From positions 1-64,000 of the forward strand of contig JAJNNX010000065.1 in NCBI GenBank assembly GCA_023159155.1: a stretch of 64,000 nucleotides of DNA. The letters are read 5' to 3'. Position numbers and translations under genes: made by a program. Below are positions 23,147 to 34,553 of the stretch, piece by piece. Source of the stretch: Ustulina deusta (lineage: Eukaryota; Ascomycota; Sordariomycetes; Xylariales; Xylariaceae). The notes beneath the pieces were generated by a model. It searched no databases. It worked only from the letters and a program-made list of their open reading frames with translations, and had not been told where the DNA came from. Position 1 is the stretch's first letter. The number at the start of each line of letters is the position of its first letter.

Positions 23147-25351
23147 TTAACTACGACCTTTCGCCTTCTTCTTCCGCGTCATCCTTTTCCGTGCTATTAT
23201 CTTCTGTTGTAGATCTTCTTTGGCCTCGGCATTCTGACCTGCTGCCTTGACGGAATCATCAAGTCTGCTTTTACCCCTGCCCTTGTCCTTACCGTTTTGT
23301 CCTTGCCATTTTCCCTTAGACACGGAGAAGTCTTTGCCCTTTGGTAGAGATCTCGGGCCATCTTTCGTTCTGCTCTCGACAGTCTTCTCTCTGCCGCCGC
23401 CTGACTGATAGGCCCCGGTCTTGGCTTGAAGCTCTTTGCGCCGAGCCACGACCTGTGCATTTTCAATGGCAAACTCGACGATCAGACGCTGCGTCTTGCC
23501 GTCGTCGGTCTTCAAAGCGTGCCCGTTCAGCCATCGTAGCCCCATGAGCGCCCATCTGTGCGATGTATATTCGATAAAGCCGTAACCGCGACTCTTACCC
23601 GCACCATCTGCCTCGGCCACTTTGGAGCCTTCCCTGTTCTCGAACATGATCTTCGTCTGCTTGACGATACCCTTACCTTTCTCCTTGCGCCGGCGCTCAG
23701 CTTCCTTATCCTGCTCGCCGCCTCGCGCGTTCTCCTCCTTGGACAGCGGTTGACGGCGGCCGGCCTTGACATCGCTCGCGAAACCGACGACGGCCTCGCG
23801 CGCCAACGCTTTGAGACCTTTGGAGTCGAGATTCCGTGGGATGTTGCGCACGGCTAGACGAGTGAGGCTGATGTGAAGGCTTGGATTGCCTTGGATGACT
23901 TTCTTTCGCTGTGCAGCGCTCTGCTCTCGGATCTTGACTTCGGACGGTGCTAGCGTGTTGAACATGGGCGAGTCCTTGCGAATGGCGCCCTCAGATAGTA
24001 GATAGAGGCGGCGTTTATCTTGGTGCTTTCCCTCCCGGGCGGCAGCGCCGGACTCGGCGAGGCGGCTTGCTTCGTCTTTACTTACGGCATGGGAAATTTG
24101 TAAGACGCGGCCGTCGATTGTGTACTTGCCGGCCTCGTCGGCTGTTTCATCTTGGAGAATCGACTTCTTGTTGGGTATGGCGGATTGTTGGGGCCTTGGG
24201 GCTTCTTTCAGGCAGGCTTTGAATTCGTCTTCATTCGCAAAACAGACGAATCCCGTGCCGGCCGGGCGATCTGTTGCCCTATCGTGTACTACCCTTGCAT
24301 ACCTTATATGGCCAAAATTCTCGAAGTGGGCTTTGAGCTCGGCATCCGTCGTCGAGAAAGGTAAGTTCCGGATGAATATGGTTGTCCGATTGTCGGTTGT
24401 CTGCGGTTTTACTGAAGAAGCGGGAGCGCCCCCTGAAGTGCCATCACCCCCGTCTTCTTCTTCTTCTGCTTCACTATCTTCGTCTTCGAGGTTTTCCATG
24501 TGATTTTTCATGAAATTCTTTAGATCTTCATCCTCCTCCTCCTCTTCCTTATCCTCTTCTGTCTTGGCGTCGCCATCTTCTGCATCTCGTTCACTCACGA
24601 CATCATCATCATCATCGTGGTCATCACCGGTAGTCTCCTCTAGCTCCTTTGCGCTCTTGGTGTCCTTCTTTTCGTGTGTCTGCCACTCATCTTTTGAGAC
24701 TGCCCAGTCTACCGACACAGTTCTCCCGTCCACGACCTTCCCGTTGACGCCCTCGATCGCAGCCTCGGCGTTTTTCCTCCCGCGCATTGTGACGAAACCA
24801 AAACCCGACAGCTTGCCCTTGTGCTGGGGGATATCGGCATACTTGACAAGGCCGTAACTCCGGAACAGAGCAGACAATTGGTCGGAATGCTTGATGCTCC
24901 AGGGCAGATTGCGGATGATCAGCTTGGGGGCCTTGCGAGCCTCGGCGAGGGCAGCCCGTCTATCTTCTTTCCTGGCGGCGGCATCTTCTGCGGCAGCACC
25001 GGCCTGGCGATGTCGGCTCTCGGCAATGTCGAGAGATATCGGTCGGCCGTCGACTTTCTGGCCCTGCAGCTGCGCTTTGGCGGCCTGGGTGTCCTCTCCG
25101 TCGGTGAAGGTGACGAAGCCATAGCCGCGCGACGACTTGGTCTGCGGATCAACGACGACGGTGGCGTGCTTGACGGGGAAGTGTTGCGAGAAGAAGTCGG
25201 TCAACGTCTCGCTGGTCGTGTGAGGCGCCAATCCGCGGACGAAGAGCGATCTGCTATCGACTCGAGCCTTCTTGGATGGACGGTCGGCGACCGTGTCAGA
25301 TTCAGCATGGGTCGTTGCGGCCTCGGCGGCCAACCGCTTGTTTTTACCCAT
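23147..25351 (-). CDS. nop4: Nop4-like nucleolar RNA-binding protein with four RRMs
   Basis: This 734-aa single-exon protein corresponds to yeast Nop4/human RBM28, a nucleolar factor needed for 27S pre-rRNA processing and 60S subunit assembly. Two canonical RRMs lie at about residues 33-111 (LFVRGL and RGYGFVTF) and 141-216 (LIIRNLPW and SGFGFVTM). An acidic stretch (about 234-320) precedes RRM3 (about 324-420; IFIRNLPF and TGFVCF, with a long insert) and RRM4 (about 500-635; LAVRNIPR and RGYGFIEY). The C-terminus is Lys/Arg-rich, as expected for a nucleolar protein. The frame stays open another 30 codons upstream to an ATG at 25,441, but MGKNK at 25,351 is the usual family start. It is divergent from the condensin gene with about 630 bp between the starts. 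Confidence 0.92.
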   Translation of the reverse strand: MGKNKRLAAEAATTHAESDTVADRPSKKARVDSRSLFVRGLAPHTTSETLTDFFSQHFPVKHATVVVDPQTKSSRGYGFVTFTDGEDTQAAKAQLQGQKVDGRPISLDIAESRHRQAGAAAEDAAARKEDRRAALAEARKAPKLIIRNLPWSIKHSDQLSALFRSYGLVKYADIPQHKGKLSGFGFVTMRGRKNAEAAIEGVNGKVVDGRTVSVDWAVSKDEWQTHEKKDTKSAKELEETTGDDHDDDDDVVSERDAEDGDAKTEEDKEEEEEDEDLKNFMKNHMENLEDEDSEAEEEEDGGDGTSGGAPASSVKPQTTDNRTTIFIRNLPFSTTDAELKAHFENFGHIRYARVVHDRATDRPAGTGFVCFANEDEFKACLKEAPRPQQSAIPNKKSILQDETADEAGKYTIDGRVLQISHAVSKDEASRLAESGAAAREGKHQDKRRLYLLSEGAIRKDSPMFNTLAPSEVKIREQSAAQRKKVIQGNPSLHISLTRLAVRNIPRNLDSKGLKALAREAVVGFASDVKAGRRQPLSKEENARGGEQDKEAERRRKEKGKGIVKQTKIMFENREGSKVAEADGAGKSRGYGFIEYTSHRWALMGLRWLNGHALKTDDGKTQRLIVEFAIENAQVVARRKELQAKTGAYQSGGGREKTVESRTKDGPRSLPKGKDFSVSKGKWQGQNGKDKGRGKSRLDDSVKAAGQNAEAKEDLQQKIIARKRMTRKKKAKGRS

Positions 25352-25985
25352 GCTTGCGGAGGACAGGTGCTGGACCGAATTAGAACATGTAGCGACAGTA
25401 ATCGAGAAAGCTGGAAGCTGCTCAGAGCGAGTGTTGGACATGAAAAAAATAAAGTGGAGATTTACGATGCCAGGTGGGACAGCTTTATCGATTGCAAACT
25501 ACTACCTACTAACCTACCTAGGTCTAAGTGGTCCTCAGCCATTATGGTGCTTTCTCTGTGGCTGTGGCGGAAGAATATGTGGCTTAGGCGCGGGGAAGGC
25601 AGGCGTTGTCCCACCAGCACAGGCCTGTACATAAATAAACGCCCAGACGAAGCGCGATACGCGAGACAGGTACCCCCCCAAATACAAACAAGTCGAGTCG
25701 CAAATCGTAGCGCCTTGCTGCGCCATCCATCTACACGATAAACTCTGACGAACCAATCATTTGGTAGTCAACAATCTACAACCAGGTTGGATCAACATCG
25801 ATATCGTGACGTCTACTGTTTGTTTCATTTGCCAAACAGCGCCGTCAACCAAGCGAAACACCAGCCCCGACGAGCGCCAGGCCCGCCATCGCAAGACATC
25901 GGTCGAACTCGATCGAGACTGCGAAGGTCGCATGCAATAAGCACGGAGGAATAGCCAATAAATCGCAACCACAATCGCGACAGCC
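25352..25985. promoter_or_regulatory. Bidirectional promoter region between nop4 and the condensin gene
   Basis: This 634-bp stretch lies between two divergent start codons. It contains CTACCTACTAACCTACCTAGG near 25,500, a cluster of the TACCTA-type motif that recurs in other intergenic regions of the window. No gene is recognised in it. Confidence 0.55.
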
Positions 25986-28900
25986 ATGCCGGCCAGAGTG
26001 TCGTCGAGGTCGAACAGGGCCTCGGGCAACACGTTGCGAGGCTCGACGACATCACGGGCCTCGTCGTCGAATCTCGACATGCCGGAAGAAACGCCCGACA
26101 GCGCACTGCGGAAGCAAGTGTGCGCTGTGTTCCGCGACGCCCAGAAGACGACGGCGACGCACCGCAAGCTGGCCGTCACGCTGCGCAAGATCCACGAGGC
26201 CTGCTGCTACGAGCCCGCGCCGCGCAAGCAGCCCGCCGCCGCCGCCGACGACTTCGACGAGGCCGACTTCAACGCCGAGTTCACGCGCTGCGTCTTCCGC
26301 ATCATGCCCGTCAAGAAGAGCGAGAGCGTCGGCGACCGCACCATCCGCTTCGTCGGCCTCTTCCTGCGCCACGCCAACGACAAGGACAACGACCTGCTCG
26401 GCGAGACCGACGCCGATGCTAGCACCATGCCCGAGACCCCGAGCAGCCGTCTCACCACCGGCGTCATGGAGGCCGTGCTACCCCTGCTCACCTCCAAGGA
26501 CAAGTTTGTGCGCTACAGGTCGACGCAGCTGATCTCTCACATCATCAACTCGCTCGACGCCATCGACGACGACTTGTTCCAGAAGCTGCGCCAGGGGCTG
26601 TTGAGGAGGATACGCGACAAGGAGGCTGTCGTGCGCTCCCAGGCCGTGTTAGGTCTCGGCAGGCTGGCTGGCAACCAGATTGAAGGGATGGCAAATCCCG
26701 AGGATAGCGACGACGATGCCGAGACGGGCCTGCTCGAGAAGCTTTTGGAGGTCTTGCAGAACGACCCGAGTGCCGAGGTCCGACGTTCCCTCCTCGTCAA
26801 CTTGCCCATCCTCCCAACCACGCTTCCCTACCTTCTCGAGAGAGCGAGAGACCAAGATGCCGCAACACGTCGCGCCGTCTACTCCCGTCTGCTCCCTGCT
26901 CTCGGCGATTTCCGTCACCTGTCGCTTTCCATGCGAGAAAAGCTTCTACGATGGGGGTTGAGAGACAGAGACGAGAACGTTCGCAAGGCTGCCGCGAGAT
27001 TATTCCGTGAGCGCTGGATCGAGGATTGCGCCGGTGTTACTCAGCCCGAAGACGGCGAAGCGCCGCCCGAACCAGCTGCTCCAACCTTGGATGGCCTACT
27101 CGAGCTCCTCGAGCGCATCGACATAGTGAATTCGGGTGTCGAGAATGGTGTGGCCCTCGAGGCGATGAAGGGCTTCTGGGAGGGGCGCCCAGACTACCGA
27201 GGCGCTATGGAATTTGATGACAAGTTCTGGGAGACGTTGAGCGCCGAGTCTGTGTTTGTCGCGCGAAGTTTCAACGAGTTTTGCCGGACTGAAGGAAACG
27301 GGAAGTACGAGGCCCTGGTGGAAGAAAAGCTGCCCGAGGTGACGAAGATAGCATACTTCCTCGAGCGGTACCTCAACGTCATGATCGAAGCCATCCGGCG
27401 AGTCAACAGTCAAGACAATGTGGAAGAAGACGAAGAGGAAGACACGGTCGAACAAGAATTCATTGTCGAACAGTTGCTCCATATTGTCTTGACCTTGGAC
27501 TACTCGGATGAAGTGGGCCGACGAAAGATGTTTGCACTTCTGCGACAAGCCTTGTCCATCCCGGAGTTGCCGGATGAAGTCACGAAGCTTACCGTGGAGG
27601 TACTGCGAGATATCTGTGCCCCGGATACGGCCGGAGAAAAAGAATTTTGCAGCGTGGTCTTGGAGGCTGTTGCGGATGTTCATGATGCGATTGTCGATGA
27701 TGGCGCGGACGGCGATGACGACGCGAGCTTTCACTCGGCTCGTTCAGAAGTCAGCGGTGCTAGCACTCCCACTAAGAAGGGGAAGAACGCCAAAGATGCA
27801 GAGATGAGCGAGGAAGAATCTCGAGACAAGGCCATCAAAGAAATCATGATCAACATGAAGTGCCTACATATCGTGCAGTGCATGCTTTCCAATGTAGAGG
27901 GGAATCTACAGCAGAACGACCACCTCGTCTCGATGCTCAACAACCTCGTCGTACCGGCCGTCCGCAGTCACGAGGCACCCGTCCGAGAGCGCGGGCTAGT
28001 TTGTCTCGGGCTGTGCGCTCTTCTCGACCGGGCACTTGCGGAAGAGAATCTCACCCTCTTCATCCATTTCTTCAGCAAAGGCCATGCAGCTCTTCAAATC
28101 ACGGCTCTTCAGATTTTAACCGATATTCTAAATGTACATGGTGCCCAGCTATTATCCACGAACCCGACGCTCTTGAAAGTATATGTCAAAGCTCTACGCT
28201 CTGGATCACGAAACCCAGAAGTCCAAGGGGCCGCCACCCTAGCCGTGTCCAAGCTTCTGCTCGGCCGCGTCGTCACGGACGACGAGACATCGAGCGAATT
28301 GCTGAAGACCCTCGTCATCGCCTACTTTGACCCTTCAACGGCCGGGAACCAGAGTGTCCGGCAGGCCCTAAACTATTTCCTTCCCGTCTTCTGTTACTCT
28401 CGCGCCGAGAACCAGGATCTCATGCGCGCGGTGGCTCTCGATGCCCTCCATGCTCTCTACAATATCCGCGAAGGGATCGACGACGATGAGATGGACGTCG
28501 ACGACGAGATGGCTAGTCTGAATACCATCGGTGCGTGTCTCGTAGACTGGACGGATCCGCGCAAATGCTACATGCCCGGCGTCCCGATGGATGCGGACCG
28601 GAAGAATGTGAACGGTGACGTGCATCTCGACTTCGCTGCTGATATCCTAGAGAAGTTGAGTAGTAACTTTAGCAGTACGTATACCCAACTCTCATTCATC
28701 TACATTTCCCGACAACGCGCCGTAGGTAAAGAGCTAACGATGGGCACGTTTTAGAAGAGGAGAAGAAAGTCATTGCGCCTTTGCTCGGCAAATTATACGT
28801 GTCCCCCACCTCGACAGAGGAGAAAATCCGCACTTTATACGACGACGTCTCGGCCGCTGTGGACGAAGGGCTCCTCGCCGATGCCACGAGTCGCAATGCG

Positions 28901-29278
28901 CTGTACAAGATCCATGTCAGCCTTGGCAAAATAGTCAACTCGTTAGGCGAGGGGGATAAGATGTCGAGACGCAGCCGAAGCGTCTCCGTGGCGAATAGCG
29001 TCGGAACGATGGCCGGGACTACGAGCGTGGCGACTGGTGACCGCTCGGTGGCTACTGATGAGGACGAGAATGTTACCGTTGTCCTCGCACGGCGCGATGG
29101 GGATGCCACTGTGCTGGAGGATGTGGCTGAGGAAGAGGAAGTGGAAGAGGAAGAGCAACAGGCAGATACTGTGAAAGTAGAGGAGGATGGGGATGGAGAA
29201 ACGGTTCTGAAGAGGGACGGCGAAGACGAGCTTGTTGAGGAGCTTTTGAGTGATGATGATGATGATGATGATGCTTGA
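25986..29278 (+). CDS. ycg1: Condensin complex subunit 3 (Ycg1/CAP-G, HEAT-repeat protein)
   Basis: Two exons (25,986-28,674 and 28,755-29,278) encode 1,070 aa. The 80-bp intron has a GTACGT donor, a GCTAAC branch site and a TTTTAG acceptor, and joins SNF to KEEKKVIAPLL in frame. The protein is helical with HEAT-like repeats through about residues 60-980, including VRYRSTQLISHIINSLD and VRSQAVLGLGRLAG-type units, and a CND3/Cap-G domain in the second half. The last 100 residues are Asp/Glu-rich and probably disordered. Ycg1/CAP-G binds DNA with Brn1/CAP-H inside condensin and is needed for mitotic chromosome compaction. Length and repeat style match the family. An ORF-only reading would stop at 28,754 and lose the last 174 residues. 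Confidence 0.92.
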
Positions 29279-29927
29279 GGAGTGGGATTGCGGGTTATCT
29301 CGCTCATGAGGGATGAGAGATGAGAGATGAGGCACGGTTACGACACGGCGGTGCTGGGTCCGGTTCTAGCAGTATGCGTGAATGTCGAATTCTAGAGTAT
29401 ATATCATCGTATTGACGTCCTATTCACTTCTCAGATTCAAGCACACATCCCCCCGCCCCAGTCGCTTACATATGTAGATAGTGCTGCAGCTTCGTAAGCT
29501 GCCACTGCGTACCATGATCTAGACAAATACCTAGGTATTAATCCCTGCAAGGCTCTCACCTACATGCTACCAGAAGTGCTGATATCTGTTTCGACGCCTA
29601 TGAATAGGTTTACAGTTGGGACATCTCTTCTTCAACCATTCATTACCCGCAAACCTGAATGCCATTCATCCAACCTTACTTACCCAGCGGGTACCGGGGC
29701 AACATTATCAGGCTTCTTATTGGCTGACCCCTTTTACCCCCCCGTGAGTTTCGCCCCTCGCGCAAAACAGGGCGCTTATCCAACACCGCGGATCCGAGGG
29801 AGTAGAGTACCTAGCCCACAGTTCTCGACCGGCGCGGCTCGGTGGCTATACCCCCCATCCCGCGCTCGATATAATGCACGTAAGGTCCTGGTGCGGGATA
29901 TCCTGCGTGTTGCTGTTTCCACCAAGA

Positions 29928-29989
<62 letters not shown>

Positions 29990-31063
29990 CCACCCAATAA
30001 GCGGCAGACCCGAGCCATCTGCGGTCTTCACACAACCGGATCTTACTAATGTCGGGGTCTCGCGGGCTCTGTGTTTAGTGTTTGCATCGGTCGGCCCGCT
30101 GGCCAAGAAGAGGGAGGGGAGAGGAGACATGACAAACGACCGGGATGTGTCTCACTCGGACCCGGCAATTGGGGAGGCGGGTAACACTTCTGGTCCGTTT
30201 TGCGGTTGTCGTGGAGGCGCCTCCGTGGATTCCGTGTTGTCGCCAGCAAGTCTCCCGCCACCACGCCTCCGTCGTCGGCATGAGAATGTCGGGCGCGGCG
30301 CTGGGTTCATAGATTGACTAGATGCCTGTCTAATTTATCTGCGTTGTACCAGAATAGCACGAAAAGGCTTGTTTCCGAAACCTAGTCGTGGTGTTGTCTT
30401 GCTTGCTATCCGTCTCTCAGCTCTTATGATACCAGAGGACTTGTCAAAACCTAGATTCAATCTGCTATCTTCCGGCCGATGAAAAGCTTGACTTATGTGG
30501 CACTCTCTACGAGGCTACAATCGATGAGCGTCATATAGGAGGGCTGAGGGTGTTGGGCGAAGGGAGAAGCAGGAAATTGACAACAATGCTTCTCAGTCAT
30601 TGGATCCATAAAGCTCAAGGACAAAAATTGGAATGGAATATCTTGCTCCAAAACATGCCAAACCACTGACATGCCTTGGAAGGATATCTATAACCACGCG
30701 GTAAAATTATTGTTATATTGCGCAATCTGCTTCCTTTCGATGCAAGGCCGACTGACGACTCCGTCCATGTCTTCTTTCTTTCTCTTTCCTAAAACAAGGT
30801 AGGTAATTAAGGTAAAATGCTCTCATTTGTGTCATGCCTTCAGTCCTGATGGATGCCCAACGCCACGAACCAAACCCAAACCAAACCGTCTCCAAGCCAG
30901 AGTATGCAGAGCGCGACTTGGTGCTATCTCACTTCTTGCCCCGCCGTGGGAAGGGCTATACAGAGTCGAGAAATACCATCTATCAAGATATCATACAATT
31001 CGTTGAAGGCGTATCCAATGTTCTGTTGCTGAAAAGTGTATTATAAAGCGTCATTCTGAAGAC
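29279..31063. other. Intergenic, no gene recognised
   Basis: The stretch contains a (CA)n(TA)n microsatellite at 29,931-29,989, which produces spurious low-complexity open frames on both strands, and an ACCTAGGTA motif near 29,530. No convincing coding region is seen. Confidence 0.6.
29931..29989. repeat. (CA)n(TA)n compound microsatellite
   Basis: About 19 CA units run directly into about 10 TA units. It has the same composition and orientation as the one at 20,362-20,420. Confidence 0.95.
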
Positions 31064-32840
31064 TTAAAGCTTGGCCATCTGATCTAACGCAGAAAACATG
31101 AAATCTCTCTTGGAGGTCACGTTCGTATAGGTGACATTGATGTTTCCAATATCACACCACCCGTTGACAGGCTATATTGTCAAGTCAGCATTCCACGGCT
31201 CGGTGATACAGATCTGAAAAAATGGGGCGAAACTTACAATACAGCTGAGATATTTACACCAGCTGCAGTTGTTTTGGTTCGAATAGAAGTTTTGGAGGAG
31301 TACGATGAAGATGGCAATGACCAGGACCAAGAAGGCGGCACGAAGAAGCCACCATCCCCACCACAGTGGTTTCCGGCCCTTGAAGAAGCCGACGGGGTTC
31401 CGGTAAAAGGCGGGAAATGCCACACTCGTGGTAGCATTTCCACCGACACTCGAATATGAGGCCCCACCGAAATGATCCTCGCCGATCCTTCGTCGGAGGA
31501 AGTTTGGCGAGTGAAGAACACTGATGCCTAATGAGAGGCCGACAATGAAGCCGCCGATATGCGAGAAGTTATCCAGCCCCGGAAGAAGACCAAGCACAAA
31601 AGATATGACGATCTCGATGACGATGAAGAACAACTCCCTCCCGGGGTTCCGCCTCTCGCTCCACGAATAGAGTAGGTCGAGCAAAGTGATGGCGATGATG
31701 CCAAACAAGGCACCGGACGCACCTGTCGAAGAGATTCCCGAGGCCGCAAAGTTGCCTCCCAACACAAAGCCGAAGATGCCGGCACTTAAGTATACGAGAA
31801 AAAAGCGAATCGAGCCTATGGCAATCTCGATATCACGGCCCATGGTGAGCTGGAGGAGGAGGTTGAAACCGATGTGGACGAAACCGGCATGGAGGAATAT
31901 CGGGGTGATGAAGCGGAACCACTGATTCGGCTCGGGCTTTTGGCTCAGACCGTCCGCTCCTAGCCACTCGGGGTTAGGCACACCACCGAATCCGCACAAC
32001 TCGGAGAGTGAGCACATGTTGGAAGGGTCCTGGGAGTCGTTGGATGTCGAATTCGGGCAAGGGAAGGGGAAACCAGGCTCGATGAGGTTGACACCGGCGG
32101 GGGGTACGTAGTTCTGTATGCCTTTGACATTTTTCATACACGGCACGTACCTCGACCCCATGTTGATGAGGATCTGTTGTGAGGGTCCGATCATGGGGTT
32201 GATGGACGGGGAGGTCTGGATTGGAGAGCCGGTCAATTGGGCTAGAGACGTGGAATATGTCAGCAAACAAGCAAGCAGGCGAATGGACAAGGCGTATTCG
32301 GGCAGTTGAAGGGGACCTACCAGCCTTGACGAGCTCGGCAATAAAGACGGCGATCTGGATGATGGAGAAGAGATAGACGACGATGGGAATTCTTTTCTTG
32401 TCCGACCCGAACATGCCCAGTTGACCGAAATGCACTCCTCGACCTGCGGGCGGGCCACGCCTACGGGGTGCCGGGTCGGCGTCGTAGACATGGTCTGTGG
32501 AGTCATTGAGGTAGCCGGGGGGCTTGTTGTGTTGGCGGAGAGGGATCTCGTCGGTGCCGACGGGGGAGCCGCCGGGGGAGCCAGGGCCGTGATAGCGCGT
32601 GTCGTGAGCGAAGCTCTGTTGGCTCGTCCCGACGCTGTCTAACACCGGACGGGGCTGCGTCTGCGAGGGATAGACATGGTCGTCGAAAACGGTCTCGAAG
32701 GGCGACGCCGGCGTGGTGCCTTGTTGGTATGGCTGGTTTGAAGTGTAGGAGGGCGGCGGGCCGGAGGGCGCAATCGAGGGTTCGTATTGGTTTCGCTTAG
32801 AATGCGATGACGAGCCGCCGTAGTAATCGTTGGCAGCCAT
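31064..32840 (-). CDS. Rhomboid-family intramembrane serine protease
   Basis: Three exons (32,321-32,840; 31,238-32,241; 31,064-31,171) encode 543 aa. The introns are 32,242-32,320 (79 bp) and 31,172-31,237 (66 bp, GTAAGT to ATATAG). The second intron removes an ORF read-through tail and restores a Cys-containing end (SCIPVNGWCDIGNIN). A Pro/Ser-rich cytosolic N-terminus of about 150 residues precedes TM1 (about 155-173) and a luminal Cys-containing loop. The rhomboid core follows, with HAGFVHIGFN at about 291-300, the nucleophile Ser349 in GASGALFG and His401 in SHIGGF. Another TM lies near the end. All catalytic residues are present. The length and long N-terminal extension resemble fungal secretory-pathway rhomboids. 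Translation starts at the ATG at 32,840, since the codon at 32,849 is GTG. Confidence 0.9.
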
Positions 32841-34553
32841 GACGGTCACTCTGCGTCGGGGGATCGTATCGAGACCGGACTGATGATGATGATGATGATG
32901 ACGATGATGATGGGTATCGAATCAGAGTGACGACGGAGATGACGAATGTCGGAGAGACAGCAGCGGGCAGCGCAAAGCCCAGATTGGACGAGGGATGTCG
33001 GACTCTTGTCGCCGAAGGTTTTACCGCGGTACCGTGTTCCCTCTTCCCATCACCTATGCTTCTGATTCTGCACTGCACTGCACTGCAGCTGGTGTCTGGT
33101 TGGTTGTTTGTGTTGTCGTGTATCGTCTTGTCTCGCGCTGTCGTACCGTCTCTCGGTCGGCGAGGTTCGGGAAATAAGACCGGGGGAACTCGTCCGAGCG
33201 TTCCCAAAATACCACCAGTCTGACAGGTTCAACAAGTCGGGGCCGTGGGAGTCGTCTGTAGCTGATCAAGACGGGGTCTTGATGATATAAGCGAGGGTAC
33301 TCGGCACTTGGAACAGCGTAGACTGCTACGTAGCGAATGAAACGTGTCGGCGGAACCCCAGAGGAAATGCAGCGAAGGTCAGCCGATTTCCTCGATTGGC
33401 GGCAAATGCCGGAAGATGGCAAGACGGGACGGATCTAAAACGAGAGAGAGAGAGAGAGAAAGATAGGTCGCGGGCATGGGATGACGAGAAGAAGAAGACG
33501 AAGAAGAAAGAGGAAGGAGAAGCAAGCAAGTCAGAAGAGAAGATCAAACATTAAACATCCATCCCCGGAGTGCTAGACTGACTACTACTGTGGAAAAAAG
33601 AGGCTGAGTGCGCATGTATGTACGTGGACGCCGTCTGATATTGAAGACGTCGACTGGGGCAGTGATGAGAAGAATGGGTCGGAAGAAACGGGTCTGTCTT
33701 CTCTCGGTCTACCTACTCCCTAGTACCTTGCACAGCTGGGCGAGCGGTGGGCACTGCTACCCTAGAGCAGGTGGTACCTCAGGTAGGCATGTGGACTGGC
33801 GATTGGGGAACAGTTGTCGTCACCGTTAGGTACCACGGCTTAGATCCACTATATTTCACCTGTATGTACACTGCCCTGGAGTGGACACTGGATGTACCTA
33901 GGTAGGGTACTCTAAGCACGTACTAAGTATAGAGTACCCGCTCTATACCGATGAGGGCGCCATGAGGGACCATGCAGAACCCACCCTCATTCGCTGAATA
34001 GCCCGAGAGGGTGGAGCGGTACAGTGAGGCGGTGCAAGCCTCTTCCCTCTCCACAGTACCTTTGATACTGTACCAGCGAGCGACAACAGCAACCACCTGG
34101 CCTCAGGTTACAGTGTGTAATGCACAGTTACGTCAGGCAAGCGCGCATGGACTGGTTGGAGGACAGAAAAAGAAACAAAGTGTGCACCTGCAGAGGTCAG
34201 CTACTAAATTTGGATTTACTATTTACTAGTATAAGACTTCAGTACGACCCAACTGCCAATACCATGCAAATACTGCCTGCAGTGAATCCAAACGATGCCC
34301 GGGCACTGAACCGAGATATGTCAGTTCCTGTTAGGTAAGTCCCTAATAGGGGTTGCATGCTCCACTATTACAGTCTATACTCCATCTTGAAGAGAGAGTC
34401 AATTGTTGAGACCTAGATCAGTCTAAATCCATTATCGAGCTCGCACTGCGACACAATGAGTCAGTAGTGCCGTTCAACCCTGTCGAAGAAGAAAAAAAGA
34501 GAAATGAAATGAAAGCGAACTACACAAAATAAAATAAGTAGAAATAAGTAGAA
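32841..34553. other. Intergenic region upstream of the rhomboid and methyltransferase genes
   Basis: The stretch holds a (TGA)n run at 32,881-32,912, a purine-rich GAGA/GAAGAA tract at about 33,440-33,540, and a dense set of TAGGTACC-type motifs at 33,710-33,940. No gene is recognised; short open frames are shadows or chance. Confidence 0.6.
32881..32912. repeat. (TGA)n trinucleotide run
   Basis: About ten near-perfect TGA units lie in the 5' leader of the rhomboid gene. Confidence 0.9.

Noticed and set aside
29776..30317. Several frames with poly-Cys-Val or poly-His-Thr runs
   Set aside because: They are translations of the (CA)n(TA)n microsatellite.
31172..31240. Rhomboid C-terminus as read straight through (SFAPFFQICITEPWNADLTI)
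   Set aside because: This is intron sequence. Splicing from GTAAGT at 31,237 to the acceptor at 31,172 restores a Cys-containing tail of the family type.
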